The notes beneath the pieces are model-generated. The model was not told the origin of the DNA and did not search any database. It worked only from the letters and a program-made list of their open reading frames with translations. This document shows positions 24,204 to 31,185 of a stretch of DNA of 44,820 bases, piece by piece. Position 1 is the first letter of the stretch, and every line of letters starts with the position of its first letter. The DNA comes from Streptomyces gelaticus (GTDB lineage Bacteria > Actinomycetota > Actinomycetes > Streptomycetales > Streptomycetaceae), in NCBI RefSeq assembly GCF_014649535.1, contig NZ_BMTF01000036.1, forward strand, positions 1 through 44,820, written 5' to 3'. The position numbers were made by a program, and so were the translations under genes.

Positions 24204-24214
24204 CCGGGGCAACG

Positions 24215-24266
24215 CCGAGCGCCCGCCTCCCTCCCCGGTGGGGGAGGGGGAGGCGGACGCGCTCGG
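24215..24266. terminator. Bidirectional terminator between the flavoprotein and yceI genes
   Basis: A long hairpin: CCGAGCG (24215-24221) pairs with CGCTCGG (24260-24266). Inside it CCGCCTCCCTCCCC pairs with GGGGAGGGGGAGGCGG, with a small bulge. It separates two convergent genes. Confidence 0.8.
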
Positions 24267-24292
24267 GTCGGGCAGTACGGCGACGGTGGGCG

Positions 24293-24919
24293 TCAGGCCT
24301 GCGGCGCGGCGGACTTGATCGCGGAGATGTCGAAGTTGAGCTTGACCTTGTCGCTGACCATGACGCCGCCGGTCTCCAGCGCCGCGTTCCAGGTCAGGCC
24401 CCAGTCGGAGCGCAGGATGTCCGCGCTGCCCTCGAAGCCGACCCGCTCGTTGCCGTAGACGTCGGTGGCGGAGCCGTTGAACTCCAGGTCGATGGAGAGC
24501 GGACGCGTGACGTCCTTGATGGTCAGGTCGCCCGTGACGCGGTACGTGTCACCGCCGAGCTGCTCGGCATGCGTGGAGCGGAAGGTCATGAGCGGGAACT
24601 TCTCGGCGTCGAAGAAGTCGCCGCTGACCAGGTGGCCGTCGCGGTCGGCGATGCCGGTGTCGATGCTGGCGATCCTGACGTCGATCGACGCCGTGGAGTT
24701 CGCCGGGTCGGAGCCGTCCAGCTTCAGGCTGCCCTCGTGCTCGCCGAAGGTGCCGCGCACATTGGTGACCATGGCGTGGCGCACGGTGAAGCCGATGCTG
24801 CTGTGGGCCGGGTCGATCGTGTAGTCGCCGGTGAGGGCGGCGAGGGCCGGGTCCACGGCGGGGGTCACGGTGGCGGGGGTGGACGGGGCGTTGTTGTTCT
24901 TGCGGTTGAACAGAGCCAT
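24293..24919 (-). CDS. YceI-family lipid-binding-like protein
   Basis: The protein has 208 residues. The YceI lipocalin-like barrel runs from YTIDPAHSSIGFTVRHAMVTNVRGTFGEHEGSL to the C-terminus. Other conserved segments are GHLVSGDFFDAEKFPLMTFRST, GDLTIKDVTRPLSIDLEFNG and RSDWGLTWNAALETGGVMVSDKVKL. Family members bind polyisoprenoids or related lipids. There is no signal peptide: the N-terminus MALFNRKNNNAPSTPATV is a short cytosolic linker, so this copy is probably cytoplasmic. A GAGGAGG-type ribosome site lies just before the ATG (bases 24920-24930). Its upstream region carries a promoter flanked by two similar operators and a tandem repeat. Confidence 0.93.
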   Translation of the reverse strand: MALFNRKNNNAPSTPATVTPAVDPALAALTGDYTIDPAHSSIGFTVRHAMVTNVRGTFGEHEGSLKLDGSDPANSTASIDVRIASIDTGIADRDGHLVSGDFFDAEKFPLMTFRSTHAEQLGGDTYRVTGDLTIKDVTRPLSIDLEFNGSATDVYGNERVGFEGSADILRSDWGLTWNAALETGGVMVSDKVKLNFDISAIKSAAPQA

Positions 24920-24954
24920 GGCTCCTCCTCGGGGGACGTGGTCGAGCGGCGATC

Positions 24955-25002
24955 GAGTGGGGGTTTGAGTGGGGGTTTGAGCGTGGGTTTGAGCGTGGGT
25001 CG
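24955..25002. repeat. Four tandem 12-bp repeats in the yceI leader
   Basis: GAGTGGGGGTTT occurs at 24955-24966 and 24967-24978. The variants GAGCGTGGGTTT and GAGCGTGGGTCG follow at 24979-24990 and 24991-25002. The array lies in the 5' untranslated region of the minus-strand yceI transcript. Confidence 0.8.
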
Positions 25003-25021
25003 AGCTGGCGTTGAGGTAGTT

Positions 25022-25072
25022 GTTTAACCTTCAACGAGATTGACTGTAGCGGAATCTAGTTCAAGGTTCAAC
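25022..25072 (-). promoter_or_regulatory. yceI promoter flanked by paired operators
   Basis: On the minus strand TTGAAC (25066-25071) and TACAGT (25043-25048) are separated by exactly 17 bases, a good SigA-type promoter. GTTCAAGGTTCAAC (25059-25072) covers the -35. GTTTAACCTTCAAC (25022-25035), its near inverted copy, covers the start site. This is the layout expected for a MarR-like repressor. No such gene is adjacent. Confidence 0.65.
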
Positions 25073-25215
25073 ATCTATCCCCGGGGTGGTCGTGAACGGC
25101 GGCCGAACGCCGGCTCAACTCCCGCGCCCGATCGTCGCCACCCTCTGGCGGACGCGCGTAGAACTCGGGCAGTATTCCCCTGCCCTTACTTGTCATGAGC
25201 AGGAGGATTCCCCCC

Positions 25216-25740
25216 ATGCTGTCCCACATGAGACTGCGCCCCGTCCTCACCGCATTCGCCCTTGTCCTGGGCGTTCTCTTCGCCCCGGGCATCGGTGTCC
25301 TGGGCGGTGGCGCCACCCAGGCCCACGCCGTCACCAAGCTCACCCACGCCGAGGCCACCGCCCGGTTCAGCTCCTCCGGCATCACCTGGTCGTCCTCCGG
25401 TGGCTGCTCCGACCGCAACGTCGCCACCTGCACCTCGTTCGACCAGCTCAACCTGGCCACCGCGCAGGGCGCCCAGACCCTCAAGAGCGCCACGGGCTGC
25501 GCGCTGAACATCACCGGCGGCACCGAGACCGGGCACGCCGGTGGCACCTACTCCCACTGGAACGGCTACAAGCTCGACTTCGCCAAGTCGACCTGCCTCA
25601 CCAACTACGTCCACAACGTCTTCACCTACATCGGTGTGCGCGGTGACGGTGCCCCCCAGTACAAGGCGGGCTCCGGCAACATCTACGCCGACGAGGGCAA
25701 CCACTGGGACGTGACGTACTACAACTGCGGTGGCTGCTGA
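25216..25740 (+). CDS. Secreted M15-like metallopeptidase (putative)
   Basis: The protein has 174 residues. AGGAGG (25201-25206) fixes the start at ATG 25216, 9 bases on. A signal peptide (HMRLRPVLTAFALVLGVLFAPGIG...) ends near ATQAHA. The mature part keeps the spacing of M15/LAS zinc peptidases: His114-x6-Asp121 (SHWNGYKLDF) and Glu160-x2-His163-Trp (DEGNHWD), with GTYSHWNGYKLDF as the zinc core. In that family His, Asp and His bind zinc and the Glu is the base, acting on D-Ala-D-Ala-type or cell-wall peptides. Several cysteines (CSDRNVATC, the C-terminal NCGGC) suggest disulphides. Homologues are often annotated hypothetical. Assignment rests on motif spacing only. Confidence 0.7.
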   Translation: MLSHMRLRPVLTAFALVLGVLFAPGIGVLGGGATQAHAVTKLTHAEATARFSSSGITWSSSGGCSDRNVATCTSFDQLNLATAQGAQTLKSATGCALNITGGTETGHAGGTYSHWNGYKLDFAKSTCLTNYVHNVFTYIGVRGDGAPQYKAGSGNIYADEGNHWDVTYYNCGGC

Positions 25741-25764
25741 CTCCCTTACCGCGAGCGGCAGTTC

Positions 25765-25800
25765 GTGCGGGTGCCCCGTTCACCGGACGGGCACCCGCAC
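25765..25800 (+). terminator. Terminator after the M15-like gene
   Basis: GTGCGGGTGCCC (25765-25776) pairs perfectly with GGGCACCCGCAC (25789-25800) around a 12-base loop, 25 bases after the stop. Confidence 0.8.
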
Positions 25801-25958
25801 GGGTGCGTGATCACATCGGCAACGAGCCGGCGGTGAAGACTGCCCGGTCCGGGAAATGAGCCGGGAGCCGCTTCTTGGGAAGATGCCTCGCCGCCGGACA
25901 CCGCGCGGCTGCCGGTGCGTCGCGCACCGGCCTTTCCTCGACGCGAGGCAGGTTACCC

Positions 25959-26570
25959 ATGAGACTCACCCGTGCGGCACTGGCCGTGGCCGCAGGCGCA
26001 CTGGCCCCGGCCCTGCTGCTCTCCACCCCGTCCTTCGCCGCCTCGGCGGCGACCTCGCCCGCCACCGCGGCGGCCGCACAGGACGACGGGTCCCCCTACG
26101 ACTCGATGTCGGAGGAAGAACTCCGCATCGCCGTCCTCAAGATCCTGGCCGATCCCGACATCGGCAGGGGCGTCTACCGCGAGGCGCAGAAAGCCCTCGA
26201 CGGCACGGTCGACGACCTGCGCAACTTCCTGAAGACGGGCCTGCGCCTGGCCCAGGCCGAGGACGACCGCGTGGCCGTCTCCAGGATCCTGGCCGACCCG
26301 AAGACCGGGAAGGGCGTCCACCGCGAGGCGCAGAAGGCCCTGGACGGTACGCCCGAGGACCTGCGCTATTTCCTGGAGACGGGCCTGCGCCTGGCCCAGG
26401 CCGAGGACGACCGCGTGGCCGTCTCCAGGATCCTGGCCGACCCGAACATCAGCGACGCCCTGCGCGCGGCGGCCCAGAACGTCGTGGACGGCACCCCGGA
26501 AGAACTGCGCCACTTCATCGAAGTCGGCCAGTACGAGGTGGACGGCCGAACCCCGCCGACCTCGGGCTGA
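25959..26570 (+). CDS. Secreted ALF-repeat protein
   Basis: The protein has 203 residues. The signal peptide RLTRAALAVAAGALAPALLLSTPSFAA is followed by three ALF-type repeats of about 48 residues. Each has the pattern ILADPxxxxGVxREAQKALDGTxxDLRxFLxTGLRLAQAEDDRVAVSR. This is the short helical repeat known almost only in Streptomyces secreted or membrane proteins, of unknown function. The second and third repeats are nearly identical in DNA over about 78 bases (26227-26304 versus 26371-26448, offset 144), showing recent duplication. The start ATG 25959 follows GAGGCAGG (25944-25951). It is independent of its neighbours. Confidence 0.85.
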   Translation: MRLTRAALAVAAGALAPALLLSTPSFAASAATSPATAAAAQDDGSPYDSMSEEELRIAVLKILADPDIGRGVYREAQKALDGTVDDLRNFLKTGLRLAQAEDDRVAVSRILADPKTGKGVHREAQKALDGTPEDLRYFLETGLRLAQAEDDRVAVSRILADPNISDALRAAAQNVVDGTPEELRHFIEVGQYEVDGRTPPTSG

Positions 26571-26838
26571 CCGACCGGCCTCCCGGCGCCGGACCAGCGG
26601 ACGCGGCGGCGGCGCCGGGCGGCCCCCTCGGCACGGCGAGCGCGGAAGAAGGCATTGGCGGCGGGCAGCGGATCCCGTCGCTGGACAGTCCCTTGAGGCG
26701 CCGCATCGAAGTGGTCGAGATGATGGACAATCACAGTGCCCTGGCCCAAAGGGCATGGTGGATACAGCTCGTGAGCCTATGGAATTGGCCATGCGGGGAC
26801 GGGTGGAAAGTGACGCACAACAGGGTTCAGGCGTACTA
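26571..26838. other. Intergenic, decayed sequence
   Basis: No intact gene is supported. The sequence drops in GC content from about 26700 (cgagatgatggacaatcacag) and looks like IS or transferred remnants leading into the transposase tail. Confidence 0.4.
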
Positions 26839-26964
26839 GCGAGCCCGGCCCACTCAGAGACCATGATCCGCTGGGCAATGATCGGCATCATGGTCCGCCG
26901 TCTCGCCCGTGGCCGGGCGGCGACGCGTCCCGGCCCGTGCTCCCTCTTGCGAGACGTTCCGTAG
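26839..26964 (+). pseudogene. IS-family (IS5-like) transposase C-terminal remnant
   Basis: About 40 codons end at the TAG at 26962-26964 and include HSETMIRWAMIGIMVRRLARG. This is the typical C-terminal tail (ETMIRWAM...MxRRL) of Streptomyces DDE transposases of the IS5 group. No catalytic core or intact start is present. The surrounding 26.7-27.0 kb is less GC-rich than its neighbours. It abuts the truncated GH64 gene, so it probably marks the event that removed the end of that gene. Confidence 0.55.
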
Positions 26965-26987
26965 GTGGAAATTCGTGCGTCGGTGTT

Positions 26988-27780
26988 CTATGGAACCAGG
27001 AAGCGTTCAACCTTCTGTTGCAGGTCAGGGGGCAGGCCAGTCAACTTCGAGACGATCCTGCGAAACTCTCGGCCGCGGAACGGCATCTCGTCCGGGCGGT
27101 CGAAGAACGGTGCCATCAGGTTCTGCGGTGAGATCACCCGCAGTACGTCGCCGTCCGCGCCGCGGATGACCAGCTTGTCCCACGGCTGGCCGTCGGCGGC
27201 GGCCTGGGCGGTGAGGGCGTCCGCGATCCGTTGTACCGCGCCGTCGGGGAGCGGTGCCACGGTGTGTGTCGCGTCGCCCTCCAGGGTCAGGCCGATCGGC
27301 AGCGCGGTGACCAGGTCGACGTAGCTGATGTTCGCGTACAGCTGTTGTGGGTTGAAGGTGAACTCGCAGAAGGACCAGGTGCGGCCGTAGTTGGCGTCGG
27401 TGGACGTCGCGAACGCCGGCTCGACCAGGGCGGGGCCGGGGTTGAGGTAGAACGTGAGGGTGTCGTCGCGTACGAAGTAGACGCGGGCGCCGTACATCTG
27501 GGGGAGCGTCAGAACCACCGGGGCGCCGCCCGCCGTGTTCAGTGGGATGGCGCAGTCGACGGGCAGTGGGGTCTGCGGTGCGGCGGGGGAGTCGGGGCGG
27601 TAGACGCTGCCGTCGGCCCGCAGTGACCCTGCCGGGCAACGAGCGGTTTTGCAGAGCCAGTTCACAGGTCGTGGGGGCAGCGGACGCGCTCGGGCTCAGG
27701 GCGCTGCCCCAGGCCGGGTACGTGAGGGCGGTTGCGGTGGCGGCGGCGCCGCCCGTCAGGAACAGTCTGCGCGAGATCAC
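26988..27780 (-). pseudogene. GH64 beta-1,3-glucanase, frameshifted and truncated
   Basis: On the minus strand GTG 27778-27780 starts a Tat-like signal (ISRRLFLTGGAAATATALTYPAWGSA...) and CELALQNRSLPG. A small deletion with frameshift near 27625 follows. The reading continues in another frame as LRADGSVYRPDSPAAPQTPLPVDCAIPLN through PQMYGARVYFVRDD, FCEFTFNPQQLYANISYVDLV and SPQNLMAPFFDRPDEMPFR. These are typical of secreted GH64 laminaripentaose-producing glucanases. After MPFR the sequence switches to an unrelated tail (GREFRRIVSKLTGLPPDLQQKVE) and stops. The second half of the catalytic domain is missing. Full GH64 proteins are roughly 400 residues; here about 250 codons remain. Confidence 0.8.
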
Positions 27781-28138
27781 GAGAGACTCCCGAAGTGTGG
27801 GGGCCACGGACGGGGCGATCGTGCGGGGGGTGAAGGCGGAGGGGTGTCCGCGGTGCGCACCACTCTGGTGAGGGTCGCATCCAACGTCAAGGCCTATGAC
27901 TGAGAGCGCTCTCAAGCGTTTCAATCTTCCACAACTCGCGGCCAGGGGAGGGATATTGCTGCGCGCCTTCCTGAGCGACGGCAGTGAAGACACGTACTAC
28001 TCGAAGGTGCTGTACCGCCACCCGCCCGTGAAGTGCTCCGAGTCCGCGAAGGGGTGGTCCGAGAGTGATGACCACGAGGCGGAGGTCAGGGAAAAGGTTC
28101 TGTGTCTGGAGCCGCTCTGACGGGCGGGGCGGTGTTTC
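27781..28138. other. Intergenic region with LacI-type operator, otherwise empty
   Basis: No gene is supported. A plus-strand frame from 27896 lacks a ribosome site and codon bias. The only clear element is the palindrome at 27901-27914. Confidence 0.5.
27901..27914. promoter_or_regulatory. LacI-family (CebR-like) operator TGAGAGCGCTCTCA
   Basis: A perfect 14-bp palindrome, differing in one symmetric pair from the Streptomyces CebR operator TGGGAGCGCTCCCA. It lies about 120 bases upstream of the GH64 start, so sugar-controlled expression of the once-intact glucanase is likely. Confidence 0.75.
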
Positions 28139-28387
28139 TCAGACCGACGCTTCGAGGAAGGCGGTCCAAGCGGCGGGGGGAACGGTGAGGACGGGGCCGT
28201 CGGTCACCTTGGAGTCGCGGATGTGCACGGCGGCGGGGTGGGCGGCGACCTCGACACAGTCACCGCCCTGGCTGCCGCTGTAGCTCGACTTGCGCCATTC
28301 GTAGGCGACTTCGAGGCAGGCGCCACCCTGGTCGCTGCTGTAGCTGGACTTGAACCAGGCGAGGGCGGCGGTACGTGCGTGGGTCAT
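28139..28387 (-). CDS. DUF397 protein with duplicated core
   Basis: The protein has 82 residues. The DUF397 signature is present twice: WFKSSYSSDQGGACLEVA and WRKSSYSGSQGGDCVEVA. The single tail VHIRDSKVTDGPVLTVPPAAWTAFL follows. DUF397 proteins are small partners that accompany XRE/DUF5753 regulators in Streptomyces and are linked to developmental control (BldB and WhiJ-type systems). Its ATG overlaps the XRE gene stop (28384-28387), so it is translationally coupled. Confidence 0.9.
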   Translation of the reverse strand: MTHARTAALAWFKSSYSSDQGGACLEVAYEWRKSSYSGSQGGDCVEVAAHPAAVHIRDSKVTDGPVLTVPPAAWTAFLEASV

Positions 28388-29208
28388 GTCTCTCCAAGCA
28401 GTTCGTCCAGTAGGCGTGCGCTCGCCTCGACGGAAAGCGCCTGCGAACGCAGCATCCCATATTTCTGCTGGAGCACGCTGACGTCGTCTGGGTCCTCGTG
28501 GAGGTAGCTGGTCAGCTGACCCTCCACGTAGACAAGGTGGTCGTGATCGGGGGTCTCCAGCACCACCATCGGGCCGTCGAGAGCGGCATGCTTCGGTAGT
28601 TTCATCGGCATGATCTGAAGGCCCAGGAAAGGGAATTCCATGCACTGGCGCAGATGCCGGATCTGCTCCCGCAGCATGGCAGGATCACCGATTTCGCTTC
28701 GCAGAATGCTCTCCTCCAGCAGGAAGTGGAGCATGGGGCGCGGCCTGCGTTGGAAAAGCTTCTGTCGGTCGAGTCGGCCTACTACCCGCTCCTCCTGTTC
28801 GTCCTCCTCGGGAGGCGGATACATGCAGGAGACGACGAACCGGGCGTACTCCTCGGTCTGGAGCAGTCCCGGCACCACCTGGTTCTGATACGAGAGCAGC
28901 GTCACCGCCTTCTGCTCGTAGTCCACGAAGTCCTGTACGAACGCCGAGAACCGCTCCTTCTGCGGCACCTTCGACACCGCGACCTGCAACGCCCCCTTCG
29001 TGTCCAGCAGTTCATCCAGCAGGACCGCGAGGTCCCACTGCAGCGCTCTGCGCCCCTGCTCGATCGACGCGATCGTGTCCTCGCCCACGGAGCACCGTTC
29101 GGCCAGGGCCGCCTGTGTCATTCGGGCCGCCTTGCGGAACATCGCCAGCTGGGCGCCGATCAGGTGCCAGGACGTGATCCGCTTGCTCTTCTTCTTTGCC
29201 GGTTGCAT
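28384..29208 (-). CDS. XRE-family regulator with DUF5753 domain
   Basis: The protein has 274 residues. The helix-turn-helix at about 16-72 reads LIGAQLAMFRKAARMTQAALAERCSVGEDTIASIEQGRR. The DUF5753 domain (about 90-270) has ERFSAFVQDFVDYEQKAVTLLSYQNQVVPGLLQTEEYAR and the C-terminal leader QALSVEASARLLDEL. This is the WhiJ-like regulator class, paired with a DUF397 protein downstream and an ATPase upstream. GGGGAGAGG precedes the ATG. It is divergent from the ATPase gene. Confidence 0.93.
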   Translation of the reverse strand: MQPAKKKSKRITSWHLIGAQLAMFRKAARMTQAALAERCSVGEDTIASIEQGRRALQWDLAVLLDELLDTKGALQVAVSKVPQKERFSAFVQDFVDYEQKAVTLLSYQNQVVPGLLQTEEYARFVVSCMYPPPEEDEQEERVVGRLDRQKLFQRRPRPMLHFLLEESILRSEIGDPAMLREQIRHLRQCMEFPFLGLQIMPMKLPKHAALDGPMVVLETPDHDHLVYVEGQLTSYLHEDPDDVSVLQQKYGMLRSQALSVEASARLLDELLGET

Positions 29209-29319
29209 GAACTGCCTCTCCCCGTCACGAACCCCGGATGACCCGTCAGAAGTCGTACATCTCCGTTGTACGACCCGACGCGCTGCTCAACGGTAGTGAC
29301 TTTGTGTGACGTTGGAGTC

Positions 29320-29763
29320 GTGAACGAGACAACTCAACTTCCCCGCTTCCGCGAGGTGTTCCACCGCCGGGAACGCCGATCCGTACCGCTCGTACGGCAG
29401 TTCGTGCGTGACGCTCTGGTCGACTGGGCGTGCGAGGAACGCTCCGACGAGGTGTTGCTCTGCGTGAGCGAGCTCGTCACCAACGCCGTGCTGCACGGCG
29501 TCCCTCCCGGTCGGGGCTTCCGGCTCCACCTCCACCTGGAGCCGGTCGGCGGCACCCTGCGCATCGAGGTCCACGACAGTGGTGACGGGGAGGTCCGGCT
29601 CGCCGATTCCTGGGCGGTCTCCGAGGAGGAAGGGGGTCGTGGGCTGCGGCTGGTGGAGGCGCTCGCCGACAAGTGGGGAGTGGGGGAGCGGAACCCCGGC
29701 AAGGTGGTGTGGTGCGAGTTCGAGGTGTCGGCGGGGGCGGGGCGCAGCATGTCGACGAGATAG
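29320..29763 (+). CDS. HATPase_c_2 anti-sigma-like ATP-binding protein
   Basis: A 147-residue RsbW-like kinase domain. The N box is LCVSELVTNAVLHGV, the G1 region is VHDSGDGEVRLAD and the G2 region is EEEGGRGLRLVEALADKWGV. It is divergent from the XRE/DUF397 pair, the usual Streptomyces trio. Proteins of this type bind ATP and can inhibit sigma factors or phosphorylate STAS proteins; the partner is not known. GTG 29320 is taken as start. Its Shine-Dalgarno TTGGAG is only 2 bases away, so a GTG upstream (about 29296) is possible. Confidence 0.85.
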   Translation: MNETTQLPRFREVFHRRERRSVPLVRQFVRDALVDWACEERSDEVLLCVSELVTNAVLHGVPPGRGFRLHLHLEPVGGTLRIEVHDSGDGEVRLADSWAVSEEEGGRGLRLVEALADKWGVGERNPGKVVWCEFEVSAGAGRSMSTR

Positions 29764-29898
29764 ACCCCGGGGCCGAGATGCAAGATCGGCAGGGTCTACC
29801 GGTTCCGGCCGCGCGTGGGCTATCCCTGAAACAGCGGCCCTCGACGGGGCCGTTCCCGTGGAAGTTTCCATGGAAGTGGAAGTGGAAGGAACCCTGCC

Positions 29899-30771
29899 AT
29901 GACCGACTGGTACGTGGACGACCGCTGCACCAACTGCGATGTCGCCCGGCAGTTCGCTCCCGAGCTGATCGTCGAGGAGGAAGGGACGTCGCGGATTCTG
30001 CGGCAGCCGAGCGATGACGCGGAGAACAGGCGCTTACACGCCGCCGTCTTCGCCTGCCACACCCGCTCGATCCGGCCCGCGTCCGGACAGCCGGACCCTG
30101 CGCTCGACCCCTTCCCGATGGCGCTGGACGACGGCGTACTGGTCTGCGGACACAACTCCCGGCAGACCGCCGGCGCCAACTCCTACCTGCTGCGGCGTCC
30201 GTCCGGCTCCGTCATGATGATCGACACCCCGCGCTGGAGCCCCAAACTCGCCGAGCGGTACGTGGCGGCCACCGGGCCCGTCACCGACGTACTGCTCACC
30301 CACCGCGACCACGTCGCGCACGGGCGCCGTTACGCCGACCACTTCGGCGCCCGGATGTGGATCCACGAGGGCGATCTCGACGCGGCGCCGGACGCGGACC
30401 AGGTGATCCGGGGGCTCGATCCGGTGGAGATCGGGGAGGGCGTCACCGCCCATCCGCTGCCCGGTCACACCCGGGGCAGCGTGCTCTATCTCGCGGACGA
30501 CCGGTACTGCTTCAGCGGTGACAGCTTCTACTGGTCGCGCACGACCGACGATCTGGAAGTCGCGGAGAGCGTGACCTGGTACTCCATCGAGGAGCTGGCC
30601 GCCTCACTGGCGCGGACGGCGGGGCAGCTGCGGTTCGAATGGGTGCTGCCCGGCCACGGCGACCGGCAGCGCCGGGAGGCCGACGAGATGTCCCGGCGGC
30701 TGCACGCGCTGACGGAACGCACCGGGCTGCTGCGGCCCCGGCCGATCGACTTCACCGCCCTGCGCTGGTGA
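29899..30771 (+). CDS. Metallo-beta-lactamase-fold hydrolase, TTA codon
   Basis: The protein has 290 residues. The N-terminal ferredoxin-like stretch WYVDDRCTNCDVARQFAPELI keeps only two of the usual cysteines and is probably a fold remnant. The MBL-fold domain follows with THRDHVAHG (His135, Asp137, His138), LPGHTRGSVLYL, FSGDSFYWS and VLPGHGDRQ. The first motif is shortened from the consensus THxHxDHxG. Family roles are diverse (hydrolase, glyoxalase-like) and the substrate is unknown. GGAAGGA (29885-29891) lies 7 bases before ATG 29899. Leu46 is encoded by TTA (30034-30036), the codon read by the developmental bldA tRNA in Streptomyces. Confidence 0.85.
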   Translation: MTDWYVDDRCTNCDVARQFAPELIVEEEGTSRILRQPSDDAENRRLHAAVFACHTRSIRPASGQPDPALDPFPMALDDGVLVCGHNSRQTAGANSYLLRRPSGSVMMIDTPRWSPKLAERYVAATGPVTDVLLTHRDHVAHGRRYADHFGARMWIHEGDLDAAPDADQVIRGLDPVEIGEGVTAHPLPGHTRGSVLYLADDRYCFSGDSFYWSRTTDDLEVAESVTWYSIEELAASLARTAGQLRFEWVLPGHGDRQRREADEMSRRLHALTERTGLLRPRPIDFTALRW

Positions 30772-30791
30772 GTAGGGGCCGTCACGCATCG

Positions 30792-30816
30792 GCCGCCGGG
30801 CGCGCCGCTCGGCGGC
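30792..30816. terminator. Terminator after the MBL-fold gene
   Basis: GCCGCCGGGC (30792-30801) pairs with GCTCGGCGGC (30807-30816) with one G.T pair and a 5-base loop, 20 bases after the stop. Confidence 0.75.
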
Positions 30817-30823
30817 TCTTGCG

Positions 30824-30928
30824 TTAGGCGCGTGGTGTGGCGCCCGTCAGCCGGGAGAAGTGATGGCGCAGGCCGGCCGGCGAGGCGAAGCCGCACCGGG
30901 CCGCCTGCGCCACCACTTCCAGCACCAC
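30824..30928 (-). pseudogene. AraC/GlxA-family regulator C-terminal remnant
   Basis: The minus strand reads VVLEVVAQAARCGFASPAGLRHHFSRLTGATPRA and then TAA (30824-30826). This is the second helix-turn-helix and end of a GlxA-type AraC regulator. No upstream continuation is found in any frame, so only about 34 codons survive. Confidence 0.6.
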
Positions 30929-31185
30929 ACACGGGCATCGGGCCGCCCGTCTACGCACCGCCTTCCGCCCCCTGGTGGCCACCCTGACCTGGGCGGAAGG
31001 CAGGAACGCCGGAGCGGGCGAGCCCGAGGGGCCGGGCGGCGCAGACGGGCGCCGTACCTGAACTCGCGTCCCCAGCAGGACACATACCGTCCACTTGGAC
31101 TTACGCAGAGCGGTTGTTGGACTGGAGCACCCCGAGTCGCGGCAGGTCGTTGACGGTGTCCGGTCACGGGGACTACGCAGAGCAC
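30929..31185. other. Intergenic region upstream of the GH101 gene
   Basis: No gene is supported. GC-rich sequence without codon structure gives way at about 31080 to a mixed stretch with two TTGGACT copies (31095-31101 and 31117-31124 area). It ends in TACGCA six bases before the GH101 ATG, a possible -10. Confidence 0.4.

Noticed and set aside
24955..25002. CRISPR-like array
   Set aside because: The units are contiguous 12-bp tandem repeats without spacers.
27896..28120. 74-codon plus-strand frame
   Set aside because: It begins inside the LacI-type operator, has no ribosome site, and its composition is unlike other genes here.
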